Assembly (NCBI GenBank): GCA_009733775.1 | Contig: WOGZ01000011.1 | Span: 62,001-126,000, forward strand | Source of the DNA: Alectoria sarmentosa | Taxonomy: Eukaryota; Ascomycota; Lecanoromycetes; Lecanorales; Parmeliaceae | DNA length: 64,000 nt | Direction of reading: 5' to 3' | Shown here: positions 35,558-47,800 of the stretch, one piece after another | How positions within the stretch are numbered: position 1 is the first letter of the stretch | How the letters are laid out: every line of letters begins with the position of its first letter | Translations under genes and position numbers: made by a program | Notes under the pieces: model-generated | The model's database searches: none | What the model was told of the DNA's origin: nothing | Seen by the model: the letters and a program-made list of their open reading frames with translations, nothing else

Positions 35558-36758
35558 ATGGCGCAGGAGCCGCCTCTGGATGAGATACAATGGCGATCGC
35601 CCAAAGCTCAAGAAATGGGCGGCATTCACACCAACACTGGTAAGTCATACCGCGTCCCAAGCTTCCCAGGCTCGCCCCGCTCACTGAAATTTATTTATGC
35701 AGTCTTGCCCTACTTCGCCGAGTCCCCCTTCTTCGATGCTACCTCTAACAACGCCACTTTGACTACGCAAGCGCTCTACAACCCCAACATGTATTACATT
35801 ATCCAGACCCGAGAAGCTTTCGAGGGCAGGTTGCGCACGATGCAAGGGCTGGAATTCATGGTCGTTCATGACCCGTCGGAGAATGATACCAAGCGTGACC
35901 ACAACGGAGTCTGGGTCATTCGAAAACAGAACAGGCGTAAGAGGCAGGGCGCCCAGGACGAGGTTACGGGAATCAGCTCGTACTATGTCGTGGGGGAGAA
36001 CGTCTACATGGCGCCTTCTGTGGGGAACATCCTTGGTAGCAGGCTGGTTTGTTGTGTCGTCATCCCTATCGCTCGCACTGACCTTGAAGATCCAGCTCTC
36101 GACAGTCACGTCCCTCACGAAGCTACTCTCCACAGCGTCATCCCTCCCCAGCTTCACTCCTTCGCTTGGCCATACCTATCTCCCTCCAGTGACAAAGAAT
36201 CCAACCCCTGGCTCAAGTCTCCAGGCAACCCAGGCGAGTAAAGAGGGCACACCGATGCCGGGAGGAGGCACACCCTTGCCGGCAACACAAGAGACTGTTA
36301 CTAGCGTTAAAGCTTCCAAAGCTGCTTCGGACATGGGTCTTCAAGGCATCCACATGCTGGCGTACTCCTACGAGCTATCTGACCGCTACGCAAACGAGTA
36401 CATGGATGAGAATCCCATCGTGGGCGAACCGGGGTCATTCAAGCTGTCGAAGTCACACAACACTTCGTTGGCATCGTCTATGACTACTTCAAAAACTTCC
36501 AGCCAAACCCAAGAAGTGTCGAAACCCTCAAGCCAATCCCTTGATGTGGCATCTCCGGCGAAGAGTGCAGTACCGACGCCGCAGCTGAAGACTGAGGACT
36601 TGCCAGCACCGGTCAGGAAAGCGACAAAGGGCAGTGAGAAGAGTCCGATAACGCCAGGCACCAAGGACAAAAAGTCGAGGAGAAAGAGCAAAGCGGCCGG
36701 CGACAAAGGGGCGACAACGCCGAAAGCCACGACCCCAAAGCCTGCTACACCGGCATGA
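35558..36758 (+). CDS. MED6: Mediator complex subunit 6 (MED6)
   Basis: Exons 35558-35639, 35703-36046 and 36090-36758 give 364 residues. The joins read NT|VLPYFAESPFFD and GSRL|IQLSTVTS. The N-terminal MED6 domain is well kept: IQWRSPKAQEMGGIHTNT, then VLPYFAESPFFD.TSNN, FEGRLRTMQGLEFMVVHD and YYVVGENVYMAPSVGNIL. From about residue 210 the protein is Ser/Thr/Pro/Lys rich and ends with repeated TTPKATTPKPATPA, a low-complexity basic tail. MED6 sits in the head module of Mediator and links activators to RNA polymerase II in the nucleus. The first intron (63 nt) and the second (43 nt) are normal for this locus. Confidence 0.93.
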
Positions 36759-36958
36759 TCTTCGGACCTCGAATTTGAAACATTGTTTGGTGAACACGTT
36801 GCAATTTATGAAGATGGTGGGAGGAGGCCTAGATATTGGGTCTTTTGCCAAAGAGGCAGCCGTCTTTCAGGGGTTGGAGCTCCAGCAAGCCATCGCCGAC
36901 TTTCGAGACTGAGATCCAGCGGAATATGCTCCAGATTCGAATGGTTCACCCATACTGC

Positions 36959-38286
36959 TTATACCATCCCATCTACACTGCCGTTTGCATCTTCGATGCC
37001 ATGACCGTCATCGATATCAACCGCACAGCTGCAGTCCACAAAATCCTCCAGTTCCTCGCTCACAGTCTTCAACTTCTCTTTCACACTAGCTACACCTTCA
37101 TGGCCCACGATATGTCTAGCAGGCGGATTGTCATGTCCACCGATCGCTGTGATGGCATTAATCGTCTCCGCTAGAAGCGAAGACTGCATCTCCGGCGGAA
37201 GATTTGGGTAGAGGCTTTCAATTTGGTCGCCTGCCAACGATTCAGGCTCACGGTCCCCGTTTCGCTGGACAGTATCAAGACGGTCCAACAGACCTCCAAT
37301 TATACCTCTGAACAAGGGCGCCGGATTGTTCTCCGCTAGATACTGGGGCATTGACGGGGCAGATATAATCTTGTTGGTTAGGACACCAATTTCTATCGTA
37401 GGTTGGACGATAGTCATCTTGATATTGAAGGGAGCAATCTCATAGGCAAGGCTGTCGCAGAAGCCTTCAAGTGCCCAGCCGGCAGCGCAATACATGCCTA
37501 GACCTGGAGTTCCCAGATGCCCGGCTGGAGTCTGTATTAACTTAGACCCCGTAAGACAGGATACAACACGAACTTATTCCTGTCAGTATAATGACATGTC
37601 CACTATTCCTTTTCCGCATTGTCGGTAATGCAGCCTTGATACAATTGACCGGCCCAAAGAAATTGGTCTCAAATTGCTCCCGTACCAGGGTTTGTGTCCG
37701 TGGAGAAGCCGCGAGCTCTTCGACCGTACCTACCAGCGCTATTATACCAATTCAGTACTCACTCACTCCGCTCAAGCATTCTCTGCAGATGCCAACTAAC
37801 CTTCGCTCGAGCAACAAAGCAGAATATCCAGCTTTCCAAACGCCTCCACCGCCTCAGCAACCGCAGCCTGACATAGTCCCATCACACTGCACCCGCCCCC
37901 CCAATGTTAGCCTCATCCTCTTACCCCGAAACAAGACAAGCAGAAGCAACCAAACAAGATCGGGGACCCTCACACCTCCCATCCAACTCCACCCCCCTAC
38001 ACCGCTCCTTCCACCCCTCCCTCTCACACTCCTGCCAAAATTGCCGAAATTCATCCCCGCGCCCCTCTTCCTCTCGTCCCTCTCCATCATCAGACGTAAC
38101 GGCAAGGTGCCGTGGATTGAGACCTGCGATTACGTTATCGTTGTGGGAGAGCGCTTGGCGGGCTATGGCGATGCCGATGGGGAAGGTGCAGGCGGTGATG
38201 AGCCAGGTGCGGGGGGCGGAATGGGGCGGGAAGGTCGGGGTGGGCGGGTGGTGAGGGTTTGTGGTGGGGGCGGGTGGGGCAGTCAT
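36959..38286 (-). CDS. SDR-like protein with degenerate cofactor and catalytic motifs
   Basis: Complement of 37976-38286, 37801-37886, 37574-37738 and 36959-37524, giving 375 residues. All three introns have GT..AG ends in phases that keep the frame (AG|T, G|CG, A|CC). The fold looks like a short-chain dehydrogenase: RTWLITACTFPIGIAIARQAL at the nucleotide-binding start, KLDILLCCS, FETNFFGPVNCIKAALP, GHVIILTGITGHLGTPG and MYCAAGWALEGFCDSLAYEIAPF. The usual TGxxxGxG is TACTFPIG here, the catalytic Ser position reads ITG, and the YxxxK is YCAAG, so Lys is lost. The last ~90 residues extend beyond a normal SDR. It may be a non-enzymatic or regulatory SDR relative, or have changed chemistry. The upstream region is divergent to PABA synthase. 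Confidence 0.78.
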
Positions 38287-39461
38287 TTTCGGGGGTGGTT
38301 TAGGGGCATGGTTGGTGTATGCGGCTGTGGGAGGGGATTAGGGAGAGGGGGGTGGGTGTGTGGGATGAGGCTGTTGGGGCAGTAGTGTGGTGGGGGCCAA
38401 GCTGAGCTCCTGAAACGGCGCTTGCCGCGAGAGGCGCGGGTGGGGTTCCTGCTCTCCGTGCCGCACGGAAGTCTTGTCTTCTCAGACTTCTTTACGTCTC
38501 TTTTCCCGATGAGATGTTACTGCTACCTTTCGGCATGACTTGAAGCGTACGCAGTTCCTCCAATTGAAATCTGTAACGGAGGATACTAAAAAAGATGGAT
38601 GTCATAGTACTCGCGCATATCAACCGTATCGTGTAGACAATTATGCACATCTCACTATCGTAGATCATGAGATGCTGCAAGGTTCGGGATTAAAATAAGC
38701 CAGCTAAGTTGCTCTCGATCCGGAATCTTTTCATCATGGCAACCTCTTGATATTTCCTTAAGGTACGAGAAGCCAGGTGTCAAGAGTCGTGCCGGACTCG
38801 AACAAGGTGGCGACGTCATGAAATCAAATGTGCTGCAGAAGCCTCTGCGGAATGGTACTCTATATAAAATATTGTAGGACAGTATTCACTCATTTTATAA
38901 ATATACTTTAGGTGCTCTTTTCCGAGCTGAGCGTGAGTAATCACAAGCGCACAAAGCGCTACGACTGGACGACGCTGCTATTTCAGGAATAATTCTACGT
39001 AGGATTTCTAGCTTCTTGTCAACGGTAGTAAAGCAACCAGATATATATGCCTAAGGAAAAACAATCACAAAGTATTGGACTTGTGGGGTTCAATTGACTT
39101 GAAGATGCGGAGAATATTGGCGAAGCATCGGAGTGAAGATTTCCAAGTGGGGGAAATTTTGTTGCTAGAGTTTTCCTACAACCACCATTTTTGATCCTTC
39201 CCCATACTCTCATTTTCATTACCTTCTAAACGGCATGTCATGAAAGAAGACAGAGTTTCAACATCTTCATCATAGTCCGCCGGCCGGACAAGCTTCCCTT
39301 TCCTCCCAACCGCCCTTGGCATTGAATGAGACGCCCCTCGACCTTGTCGACTTAGCATGTACTTAGGATGTGAATCCACCGCATAAAAGAACAGACTATA
39401 TTACTTTTTCTTGCTTCATATAACCTTTGCTTCTTTCATTTTCTAGAAAATCTAACAGGCA
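38287..39461. promoter_or_regulatory. divergent promoter region, AT-rich
   Basis: This 1175-bp interval lies between the divergent SDR-like and PABA synthase genes. It is AT-rich, with TATATAAAATATTG near 38870 and ATTTTATAAATATAC near 38894. No gene is supported. Confidence 0.4.
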
Positions 39462-42158
39462 ATGCCTCACGCCACTACCCATCGCGTCCTCTTCATCGAT
39501 GCCTATGACTCCTTCACTAATAACATCATCGCCCTGCTTGAAACAAACCTCCGCCTCGAAGTCACAACTATCAAGATCGATGAGCCCATCCCTGACTTTG
39601 GAGAGTTTCTGAAACCTTTTTCGGCCGTGATCGCGGGACCTGGTCCGGGCGACCCAAGGAATTCCAAAGATGTGGGCTGGATTCGGGAACTATGGAAGCT
39701 TGAGGAGCAGAATTTATTGCCGGTCTTGGGCATCTGTCTCGGGTTTCAGAGTCTCGTGCTGGCTTTTGGTGGCACGGTAAAGAGGCTGAGGGAGCCGAGA
39801 CATGGGATTGTGAGGAAGGTCAGAGGGAATGGAATAGGGATTTTTGGTGAGGTGGAGGAGGTGGAGACGGTGCAGTATCACTCTCTTTGCGCTTCTCTTG
39901 GGCCGGAGGGCAAGTTTGAAGCCAATGGAACCCACGTTGCGGGAAATCCGTTACCTAAACGGTCGCATCTCAGATCCTTAGCTTGGGACTACGAAATGGA
40001 CAATGCCGCAGACCGCGCAGATGAGGCCCTGTCTATCAATCCGCCGCGGATATTGATGGCTGTAGAGCATAAGTCTAAGCCGTTCTTCGGAATACAATTC
40101 CACGCAGAATCTATCTGCTCTAGTGACAACGCCCGAAAGGTGATTGAAGCATGGTGGGACGTTGCTAAGAAATGGAGAAGATCAGGTGGAGACAGCCGAT
40201 CTTCAACCATTTGGTCCAGATTAATATATGCAGACGTTGAAGCCATTCAAAATCCCTCGAGTAACCAAGTTCGGCTACTTGAATACAGAAGTGCGGCCGA
40301 CGATTCGGAGTCTCCTTTCAAATCAGCTAATGATATCCGGAAAGGAGCAAAGCAAAGCCCAAAGCCCCAGGAAGATCTGAAGGGATACAACCGAGTCTCT
40401 CGCTTTCAAGGCCACGGCCATGGTAAATGCAACATTCGGGTGATAACAAATGTCATAGACATCGGAGAAACCACCGTAGCCTCGATCTGTGACACCCTTA
40501 GCTTGACGGACGAAGAAACAGTCATCCTAGATTCAGAAATGCATCAAAGGCTTGAGGTGGGGGAGTACAGCATTATTGGCATTGTATTCCCAGACTCTTT
40601 GCATTTCGAACACAGCATTGGCACGAACGAGGTCCGCCAAACTCAGAACGGACGATGCGAGACAGTACCTCTTCGACATTGTGAAGGGGGTATCTTCTCA
40701 TATCTGAAATCTTTCATGAGTCGATTCAGGGTCGAAAACTCCAATTCGAGGATCCCCTTTTGGGGCGGTCTCATGGGGTTCATCAGCTACGAAGCGTGCC
40801 TGGAGACCATAGGCATCAACCACTCGCCTTGCTCCGACGCTAAGGACTCACAGACACCGGACTTGAATTTTATCTTCGTCGAGCGAAGCATCATCATTGA
40901 TCATTTCCAGCGAAAGATCCATGTCCAAACCATCAAGCCCGATGATGAAGACTGGGTCAACGAGACTATCTTCCGACTAAAAAGCACAAAACCCACGGCT
41001 CTGTTATCTGCGACCCCATGTCCTCTTCCCTTTCACGCACAAATGACATTACCCGACGCCACGTCCTACAAGTCCAAAGTTCGAGCCTGCCAATCCGAAA
41101 TTAGAGCCGGCAACTCCTATGAACTCTGCCTCACAAATCAAGCGACCATCCGCACCCAGAATCGTCTTGCGACCTGGCCACTTTACCTCCGCCTTCGCTC
41201 CCTCAATCCAGCTCCCTTCTCCGCGTATCTCCGTCTAGGAAGACTTACCCTCTTATCCAGCTCCCCCGAGCGTTTTCTGCGGTGGTCACGACCCTCAAGA
41301 TCGTCCAGTCCAAACGTTAATGATGGCTTTAAACATGATGAGAAGACAATCACATGCCAATTTCGCCCAATAAAAGGCACCGTGAAGCGCCAACCTGACC
41401 CCAGTCTCCCACCACTCACACTGGCTGAAGCAACAGCTCTGCTCGCGACGTCCAAAGAGCGCGCAGAAAACCTGATGATTGTGGACTTAATACGGCATGA
41501 TCTCCACGGCGTAGTCGGCTCTGGCAGAGTGAGCGTACCTAGATTGATGGTTGTGGAGGAATATGCAACACTCTTCCAGCTCGTCAGTGTTGTCGAGGGA
41601 AGTCTTGCCATCAAAGATTGCGATGATCTCGACATAAGCAACGGTAATAACGAAGACGATAGTCTCGAGGACACCCCTGATTACCCAAAGAAGGAAAAAG
41701 CCATGCATACCACCGAGGCCGCAAAATCAGGCATCGACATCCTCGCCGCTTCCCTCCCACCCGGAAGCATGACGGGCGCACCCAAACTGCGCTCTTGCCA
41801 GATCCTCCACTCCATCGAGAACAAACGCCCTCGCGGGATATACTCGGGCGTGGTTGGCTACATGGACGTGGGCGGCGGTGGAGATTTCTCTGTCGTGATA
41901 CGCAGCGCCGTTCGATGGGATCACGATGCCACTTCAAAGACCGAAGCGAATGGAGAAAGCAGCGTAGTTGAAGGTGATGTTGGTGCCGGTGGTGACGGAG
42001 AGGAGGAAGCCATGGGCGACGAATGGACCATCGGTGCCGGCGGCGCTGTGACGAGTCTGAGCACCGAGGATGGGGAGTGGGAGGAGATGCTCGCGAAACT
42101 GAAGAGCACTCTACGGCTTTTCGAAGACGATGGATATGGTGGAGTAGGAAGGGAGTAG
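39462..42158 (+). CDS. bifunctional para-aminobenzoate (aminodeoxychorismate) synthase
   Basis: Intronless, 898 residues. The N-terminal class I glutamine amidotransferase domain has FIDAYDSFTNNI, GPGPGDP, GICLGFQSL with nucleophile Cys92, and FHAES with His214 and Glu216. The C-terminal chorismate-binding domain (about residues 400-898) has NSYELCLTNQ, the SSPERFL motif, PIKGTVKR, LMIVDLIRHDL and LPPGSMTGAPK, the last being a metal/chorismate-binding signature. The enzyme moves ammonia from glutamine to chorismate to make 4-amino-4-deoxychorismate, the precursor of PABA and folate. An insertion at about residues 720-750 is acidic and low complexity, as is a stretch near 830-855. Cytosolic. 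The lack of introns is common in this gene family. Confidence 0.93.
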   Translation: MPHATTHRVLFIDAYDSFTNNIIALLETNLRLEVTTIKIDEPIPDFGEFLKPFSAVIAGPGPGDPRNSKDVGWIRELWKLEEQNLLPVLGICLGFQSLVLAFGGTVKRLREPRHGIVRKVRGNGIGIFGEVEEVETVQYHSLCASLGPEGKFEANGTHVAGNPLPKRSHLRSLAWDYEMDNAADRADEALSINPPRILMAVEHKSKPFFGIQFHAESICSSDNARKVIEAWWDVAKKWRRSGGDSRSSTIWSRLIYADVEAIQNPSSNQVRLLEYRSAADDSESPFKSANDIRKGAKQSPKPQEDLKGYNRVSRFQGHGHGKCNIRVITNVIDIGETTVASICDTLSLTDEETVILDSEMHQRLEVGEYSIIGIVFPDSLHFEHSIGTNEVRQTQNGRCETVPLRHCEGGIFSYLKSFMSRFRVENSNSRIPFWGGLMGFISYEACLETIGINHSPCSDAKDSQTPDLNFIFVERSIIIDHFQRKIHVQTIKPDDEDWVNETIFRLKSTKPTALLSATPCPLPFHAQMTLPDATSYKSKVRACQSEIRAGNSYELCLTNQATIRTQNRLATWPLYLRLRSLNPAPFSAYLRLGRLTLLSSSPERFLRWSRPSRSSSPNVNDGFKHDEKTITCQFRPIKGTVKRQPDPSLPPLTLAEATALLATSKERAENLMIVDLIRHDLHGVVGSGRVSVPRLMVVEEYATLFQLVSVVEGSLAIKDCDDLDISNGNNEDDSLEDTPDYPKKEKAMHTTEAAKSGIDILAASLPPGSMTGAPKLRSCQILHSIENKRPRGIYSGVVGYMDVGGGGDFSVVIRSAVRWDHDATSKTEANGESSVVEGDVGAGGDGEEEAMGDEWTIGAGGAVTSLSTEDGEWEEMLAKLKSTLRLFEDDGYGGVGRE

Positions 42159-43255
42159 GGTAGGTCTACTGATGAGTGTGCGGAGGGATGTTTGCTGGTT
42201 TGATTTGAATCTTGGACATTGGAGAGGAGTTCTCAAGGAGTTCTCAAGGAGAAAAGGGTCTGACTTTCGATTGGGGAGAAAACTAACCCTTCAACAATTG
42301 GGTATGCGGGATTATCTAGGGAACATCGGCATTTAACATGTAACATCAACAGGATAGCTTTTTTGAGGGGATTTATTTCAACACGGAGGATTTACGGGAC
42401 GCAATTTTTGATCTGGGCATTTAACATGTAAAATAAACAGGAGGGCTTTTTTTTTGAGAGCGAGGGTTTTCAACATACAGCAACTGGGCATGCAGCGATG
42501 ATCTAGGAAATTGATCTAGGGAAACGTGAGCATTTAACATGTACGATAAACAAGACGACCTTTTAGAGAGAGGGGGGGGGGGGTGGTGGTTTCAACATGT
42601 AGGATCTAGGGGAGGACATCGTGGATTCAGGCCTTCAACAGAAGCAAGGCTGTGCTTTTCGAAGCATGAATATGATAGATATACAGTATGAAAAAGCCCC
42701 ACGTTGGAGAGGGGGCGTTATCCCACCGTTGCCGCCCAACACCACGCTCGGAAGACGGAGCTTTAGGTAGGGCACACCAAGGCATCTATGTATCTGATCG
42801 TTCAAGCATGCCATTTAGCATCTCGGAAAATTAGGACTGTGTACTTATTAATCATTGCAAGGTAAGGTTCCGCAAAAATCCATGCTACCTCCTACTGTGG
42901 ATCATGTATTCGTTACTCGAATTTTGCCAAGGCATGGTTGATTCCCTTCGTTCATGCTGTTGTCTAAGGTACGGAGAGTACGCAATCCTCTTCAACCATG
43001 TCAATCTTTACAATTGTGCCCACATGAACGACCGCGTCACTTCTTTGCCGATATAATGTGACATGTCTCCGTTTCCTTTCTGCCCTATTCATGCATTTAT
43101 GGCATTATTCTCAGAGCGATTCATGTTTGCCTGGTCAGAAGCTTGATTCGTTGGATATAAGCTGAGAGATCAAATACAAATCCAACCCAACCCATAGCTC
43201 ACTCAAATCACATAATCCGCCAGTCGAGGGTTATTTCGCGGACCCAAAAATGCAA
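42159..43255. other. 1.1 kb convergent intergenic region with a diverged repeat
   Basis: Carries three imperfect copies of a ~65-bp motif (listed separately) and a poly-G run near 42571. No gene seen. Holds the 3' ends of the PABA synthase and membrane-protein genes. Confidence 0.5.
42330..42602. repeat. three diverged copies of a ~65-bp motif
   Basis: Each copy has GCATTTAACATGTA, then a short spacer with (A/T)AAACA(G/A)GA, a C/T-rich block CTTTT, a G-rich block and TTTCAACA. They begin at about 42331, 42419 and 42531. Copy spacing varies (about 88 and 112 bp), so this is an old tandem duplication or several insertions of one short element. Confidence 0.6.
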
Positions 43256-44819
43256 TCACTGTCTGTCGTGCCCCAATTCATACGGCCCCTCCGAATATGG
43301 TTGACCCATGGAAGCTCCCATGAGACCCTGCTGCGATCTGCCCACCGGCTTACGCAACGGCGCCTGTCCACCTATTCTGCCGTCCATCTCCACAGCGCTC
43401 GGACTTCCACCAGGCATCATTTGGTGTTCGATTCCGTGCCCGCCCGCTGGTATACCAGGGTTGCCCATCGTGCCGTCAACTTCTGTTGGCACACCATGCG
43501 TCACATCGGTAGGGACGCCCGGGTTCCCCATTGTTCCATCCACCTCTGTAGCCATAGGTGAGAGCGGGGGTTTATAATAGCTTTGCCGTTGCTCTGGCTC
43601 GCTCGGCCGCGAGGAAAGGAGGCTAGTATTTGCGATGCTGAAGCGTGGATCGATTGCACCATCTGATTGGGGCGAGACGCCTGACACTGGTGGAGGGAAG
43701 TAAGGCTGGGCTTGTTGATGGGGACCAGGGTATTGCGTATATTGCTGTTCTTGCTGGGGCACGGAGTGGTAGCCGTCGAAAGCTTTGGATGGTGGTGGTT
43801 GTGCTTGCTGCTGCATGGGCGGTGGGAAATAGGTAGGTGGACGTGAAGCCGCCGCGGTCCTTTTGCGCCTGCGGGCGCGAACGCAGCAGAATGCGGCAAG
43901 GCCGAATATCAATGCACCGATGATGGCAACTCCGGCCGCGATGCCGTCGATTGCGCCTTGGGGTAGCCCGCTGTGAGGAGGGTTGTAGATTGTATCTGAG
44001 CTCGAACTAGAGCCTGAGGCTGGGCTTGATCCAGAGTATGAGGCCAAGCTTGATTGGGAGGCGGAGCCTGTCACTGAGCCTGAGTCTGTGTCACTGTTTG
44101 TGGGAGTGGCTGCGAAAGGGTCGAGAGAGGCAGAGGCGGTGAAGCCGAAGGGGTTTCTAGTGGCGTCAGGTGCAAGAGTACTGCCGATGGCGGTTATGTA
44201 AAAGTCGTTCAGGAACTCAACGTCTTGGATGGGCAACGATGTCACCATGCAGTCGAAGAGGGAGGTATCGCCGGCGAAGGCATAGGTACCACAGAAAGGT
44301 TCGAGCGCATCGCTAGAGGAAACGTCCATCAGCAAGGCCAGAGGAAGAAGCAATAGAATTCTTTTACATACCATTTTCTTATCGCGGGATCTTGCTGGCA
44401 CAATTGGCCACATTCATCTTGGTAGTCGAGACAGGTGGTATAGAGCGCTGTGCAGATTCCCGTGGTAGCTGTACAGCAGCCCAGTGCTTCGCCCGAGTTG
44501 ACGCATGTCAAGCCTACGCTGCAGGAGAGCGGATCGTCTGCGCAATTGTCAGACAATTCGCCCTGTTGCGTAGCTGGGTGGACCAACCGTAGATGCTATT
44601 GACGAAACCGCACCAATTCGCGGGTGGAGGGTATTGCACATCCTGTCTCCTGAGAAGCTCTTGCGGTATACCATTCAAGCCTGGAGCCTCAGTCGGCCGC
44701 GGCGACATTCCCGCAATAGCCATCAGGCCTATAGGTGTAGGCATCGGTCCTATCCATGGCAAAGCGATAACGATTGGGAAGAGCAGCGACGCGAAAAGGA
44801 GTGCCATGCTCGAAGCCAC
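43256..44819 (-). CDS. single-pass membrane protein with Cys-rich ectodomain and Pro/Gln-rich tail
   Basis: Complement of 44588-44819, 44372-44537 and 43256-44312, giving 484 residues. Introns have GTTGGT..CAG and GTATGT..TAG ends, and the joins give SIY|DDPLSC and IRK|CDALEPFCG. The signal peptide is followed by an ectodomain with about 14 cysteines (WCGF, CSVGLTC, GCCTATTGIC, CLDYQDECGQLC), then a Ser-rich stem. The membrane helix GIAAGVAIIGALIFGLAAFCC is followed by RARRRKR stop-transfer. The ~190-residue tail is rich in P, Q and Y and repeats EVDGTMGNPG twice plus a variant EMDGRIGG. The layout resembles fungal wall-stress sensors (Mid2/Wsc-like), but the Cys pattern is not a WSC domain I can confirm. 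Function unknown. Confidence 0.78.
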
Positions 44820-47800
44820 TGTCGCTGGAGCTCAAAGCTCACCAAGATGGCCGCTGGTGATTGTTTGACACGAGGTGTAGGGAGAAAGGACGAGCAGAGG
44901 AAGCTGTAGAGCCCTTCCATGGCTCCTCAATGGCAGCGGCTTCGGCTTCGTATGGCCAAGTGGTATGGAAGACTAGCAGAGACATTAGAGCTAAATTAGG
45001 CAGTTATGAATGATTCTAGATCTTTCACTTGCGAGAGCGTGTCTAGCAGACCAATCATGGCCCCCAATGGTCGATCTAGCCGTAGGCTTGCGGGTAACTG
45101 AGCAGAATGGTGCCGAAGAGGCTGGAGCTGTAGCCTTGGAGGGCGTGGTACGATTCAGGACCTGCTCCTGCACCATTAACATCTCGGGCTCCTGCTTCGG
45201 CTCACCATTGCCAGCGGCCACAGATTTTGACACGATAATATGGGCAAGAAGATGAGCAATGATGGGGATTCGAATACGGAGGCTGTAGCGAGAGTGTGAG
45301 AACCCTGCGTAGATCACCCTCGTCTAGTATTACTACTTCCAGATTAGCGCGATATCTGCTCCAATGTTGGCGGAACAGGCTGCGTAGCGGAACAATTTAG
45401 GGCCGTTAGTAGGGCTAGAGCTATGCAATGAATAATGACTATCCTGACTCCCCATGAAGAATATATCGAAGAAACCATGCATGTGGGCATGGACCGGTCT
45501 GTATATGCTGGGGAACATGCCATCAAGTTCACCCGACCCCGGCGGCATTTCATACTATTATCCCGGCGCAACATCCAATGAAGAATTCCTGTGCCGACTT
45601 TTTAAGTAAATCCTGAATCTACTTTAATCCTCACCAAACACTTCAACAATCTTCTCGAGTTTCTGCTCCGTCAGTCATCACCCCATTCGACTACGGTCAT
45701 GAAGTTAGAGGGAGCCCCAGAATCAGTTGGGCATACCTGCGCGATCGTACCCCAACTTTGTCATATCCCTCGTGAGTGCCGCAATGAAATCAAGAGCACA
45801 TGGAGCAACAGGATGAGGAAGACAAAGTTGACATCCAAATCATGCAAGACCTTATGCTGGAACAAGCACGTCGAGGGCGGCCCATTGGTGCCAATTGGAG
45901 TGCAGATTTTCCAGTGTTGGACCAGTCACACGCCCTCCAAAGAGTGTGCAATGGGCAGGTATCCCATACTCTTGTCTCAGGACCTCTCGTGCAGATCATT
46001 CGAGACTCGATGTGAGAACGTGTGGTACTGATTGACGATATGATCCAATGCTAAGAAGGTTTGACTGTTTGAAGGAAAAGTTCAAATGGAATGCAACGCT
46101 TTTGCTTGCCAAATATGACGCAACCGTATGTCTACCACGCAAATATAACCTGCACTTCAATGTCTGCCTTGCCGTGCATGACCTTCTGAGCCGCATCGTC
46201 TTGTAGGCTGTCTTAGCAGGCTACTCATTACCCCGGTGACATCTCGATATATAGCCAACGGCACTCCATGGCTCTTCTCGCGGGGTCTCCTCCAGCCATT
46301 TTGCCATCTTATCATGTTTCTCATGGGAATTGTCATGCTCGCCGATTCTAGTGCCGGAGTCTGAGCGATCTGTCGGCGAGTCTTGCTTCAATCTTTCACG
46401 GTCCGAATTAGCATCCTGTGTGATTTGTTGGACAAAAGCCTTCTAGAAACTCACGAAGTCATCTCATGCTGACTCTCCTTTGGCTGAGTGGTTTGCCTAT
46501 CGACTCCTGGCCCTTCAGATATGTTGCTCTTCCCTTTGTCCTGGCCTGTGAAATATTCAGCACTATCTTCTTGCCGGGTCAGTCTCATATCTACTTGACT
46601 GGTTGTCTCTACCTGAAACGTCCATGTTTGCAAGGATTGTCAGTTGGTCAAGTCGGGAGTTATGAGTGAATGATGGTGTTCCGTACAAGACTTCGTGGGA
46701 GGTTCTATGATTAAGTATTCCTCGCAGACCGCAAGGATGTGGTTTGTTCTAGCATGCCCGAGCGGATCGAGCAGGAAACGGTCATGACCACATGCTATAC
46801 GAGCTGGAAAGAGTCGACTCGACATGCATTGCAGGTGTCGTTGAATGTTTGCAGGGATGAGAAGGGGGGGAACTCCGACAACATGGAACCTCTAGGCCCA
46901 TTCGAAAGTGCAGTACGGATGTCAGAGAAGAATCTGGACTAGATTGCTATGCATCGGGCGTGAAACCTCATCCATTGTTCAAAAACAGCCATTGCCTCGG
47001 GTGTGGGATTAACTTGGGATGCTGCGATGGATTGAGTGGTATTGCACCTCTGTCCCAGTGCTATCATTGGCTGTGTCTGCCATGGAAAGTCTGATACGTG
47101 AACAGCTGTCTTTCAGAATATGTGCGACACTGATATGAGGAGTATCAAAATCCCATGATAGAAAGATTAGACTTCATCAACAAGTTAACATCATTGGACA
47201 GATCCTATTGTACTCTCGATAATTCGCTCGGTAATCTCAGGGCCACAGCTGCGGCTTGACGCAGTCAGCTTATAGGAGCCCTAGGGAGCGCGAAGATTTC
47301 TAGCCGAGCCGAGGCGGGGGTCGTTGCTCTTTCCTCAATTGGAGGTCCCTGCAGCGTGACGTGCTAAGTCTGACTCTTAGCATTCCCAAATGGTCAATAC
47401 GGCACTTTTGCGGTTGCATTTCATCTGTTCCATGTGCATTCTCAAACCACCAGGTAACAGACGCCTCGGCTACCTGTTACAACTAGTTCTTAACCTTACC
47501 ATTTCTGCCCTGTTTGGACACATGCTTTCGTATGTGATATGCATCATCGCCCTTATGCCTGACACGAGCACTCTCCTTCCTGCTCCAACCGCCCACAATG
47601 GAGCATCACTGTCGCAACAACAAATACCGGATGGATCATTTGCGACGAATGTAGCCGAGGCACAAGGAAAGAAATTCGCAAAGCAAAAACGTCATCGTCA
47701 CTCTTCTAAAGAATGGGAAGACTGCGCTCATCCCCCTGTATCTCAACAACGATGAGAACCTAAAGATGTCATGAAAAGAATTTTCACAGAGCACGGCTTC

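Noticed and set aside
37530..37600. Suspected frameshift or non-canonical splice in the SDR-like gene
   Set aside because: Using the acceptor CTCCAG at 37525-37530 with the GTTCGT donor restores the frame (GIT|GHLGTPG), so no frameshift is needed.
38780..38830. tRNA-like T-arm on the minus strand (TTGTTCGAGTCC)
   Set aside because: The stem bases around the loop do not pair and no acceptor or anticodon arm can be drawn.
32519..42158. Tyrosinase, SDR and PABA synthase as a biosynthetic cluster
   Set aside because: No polyketide synthase, NRPS, transporter or pathway regulator lies among them, MED6 sits in the middle, and PABA synthase serves folate synthesis.
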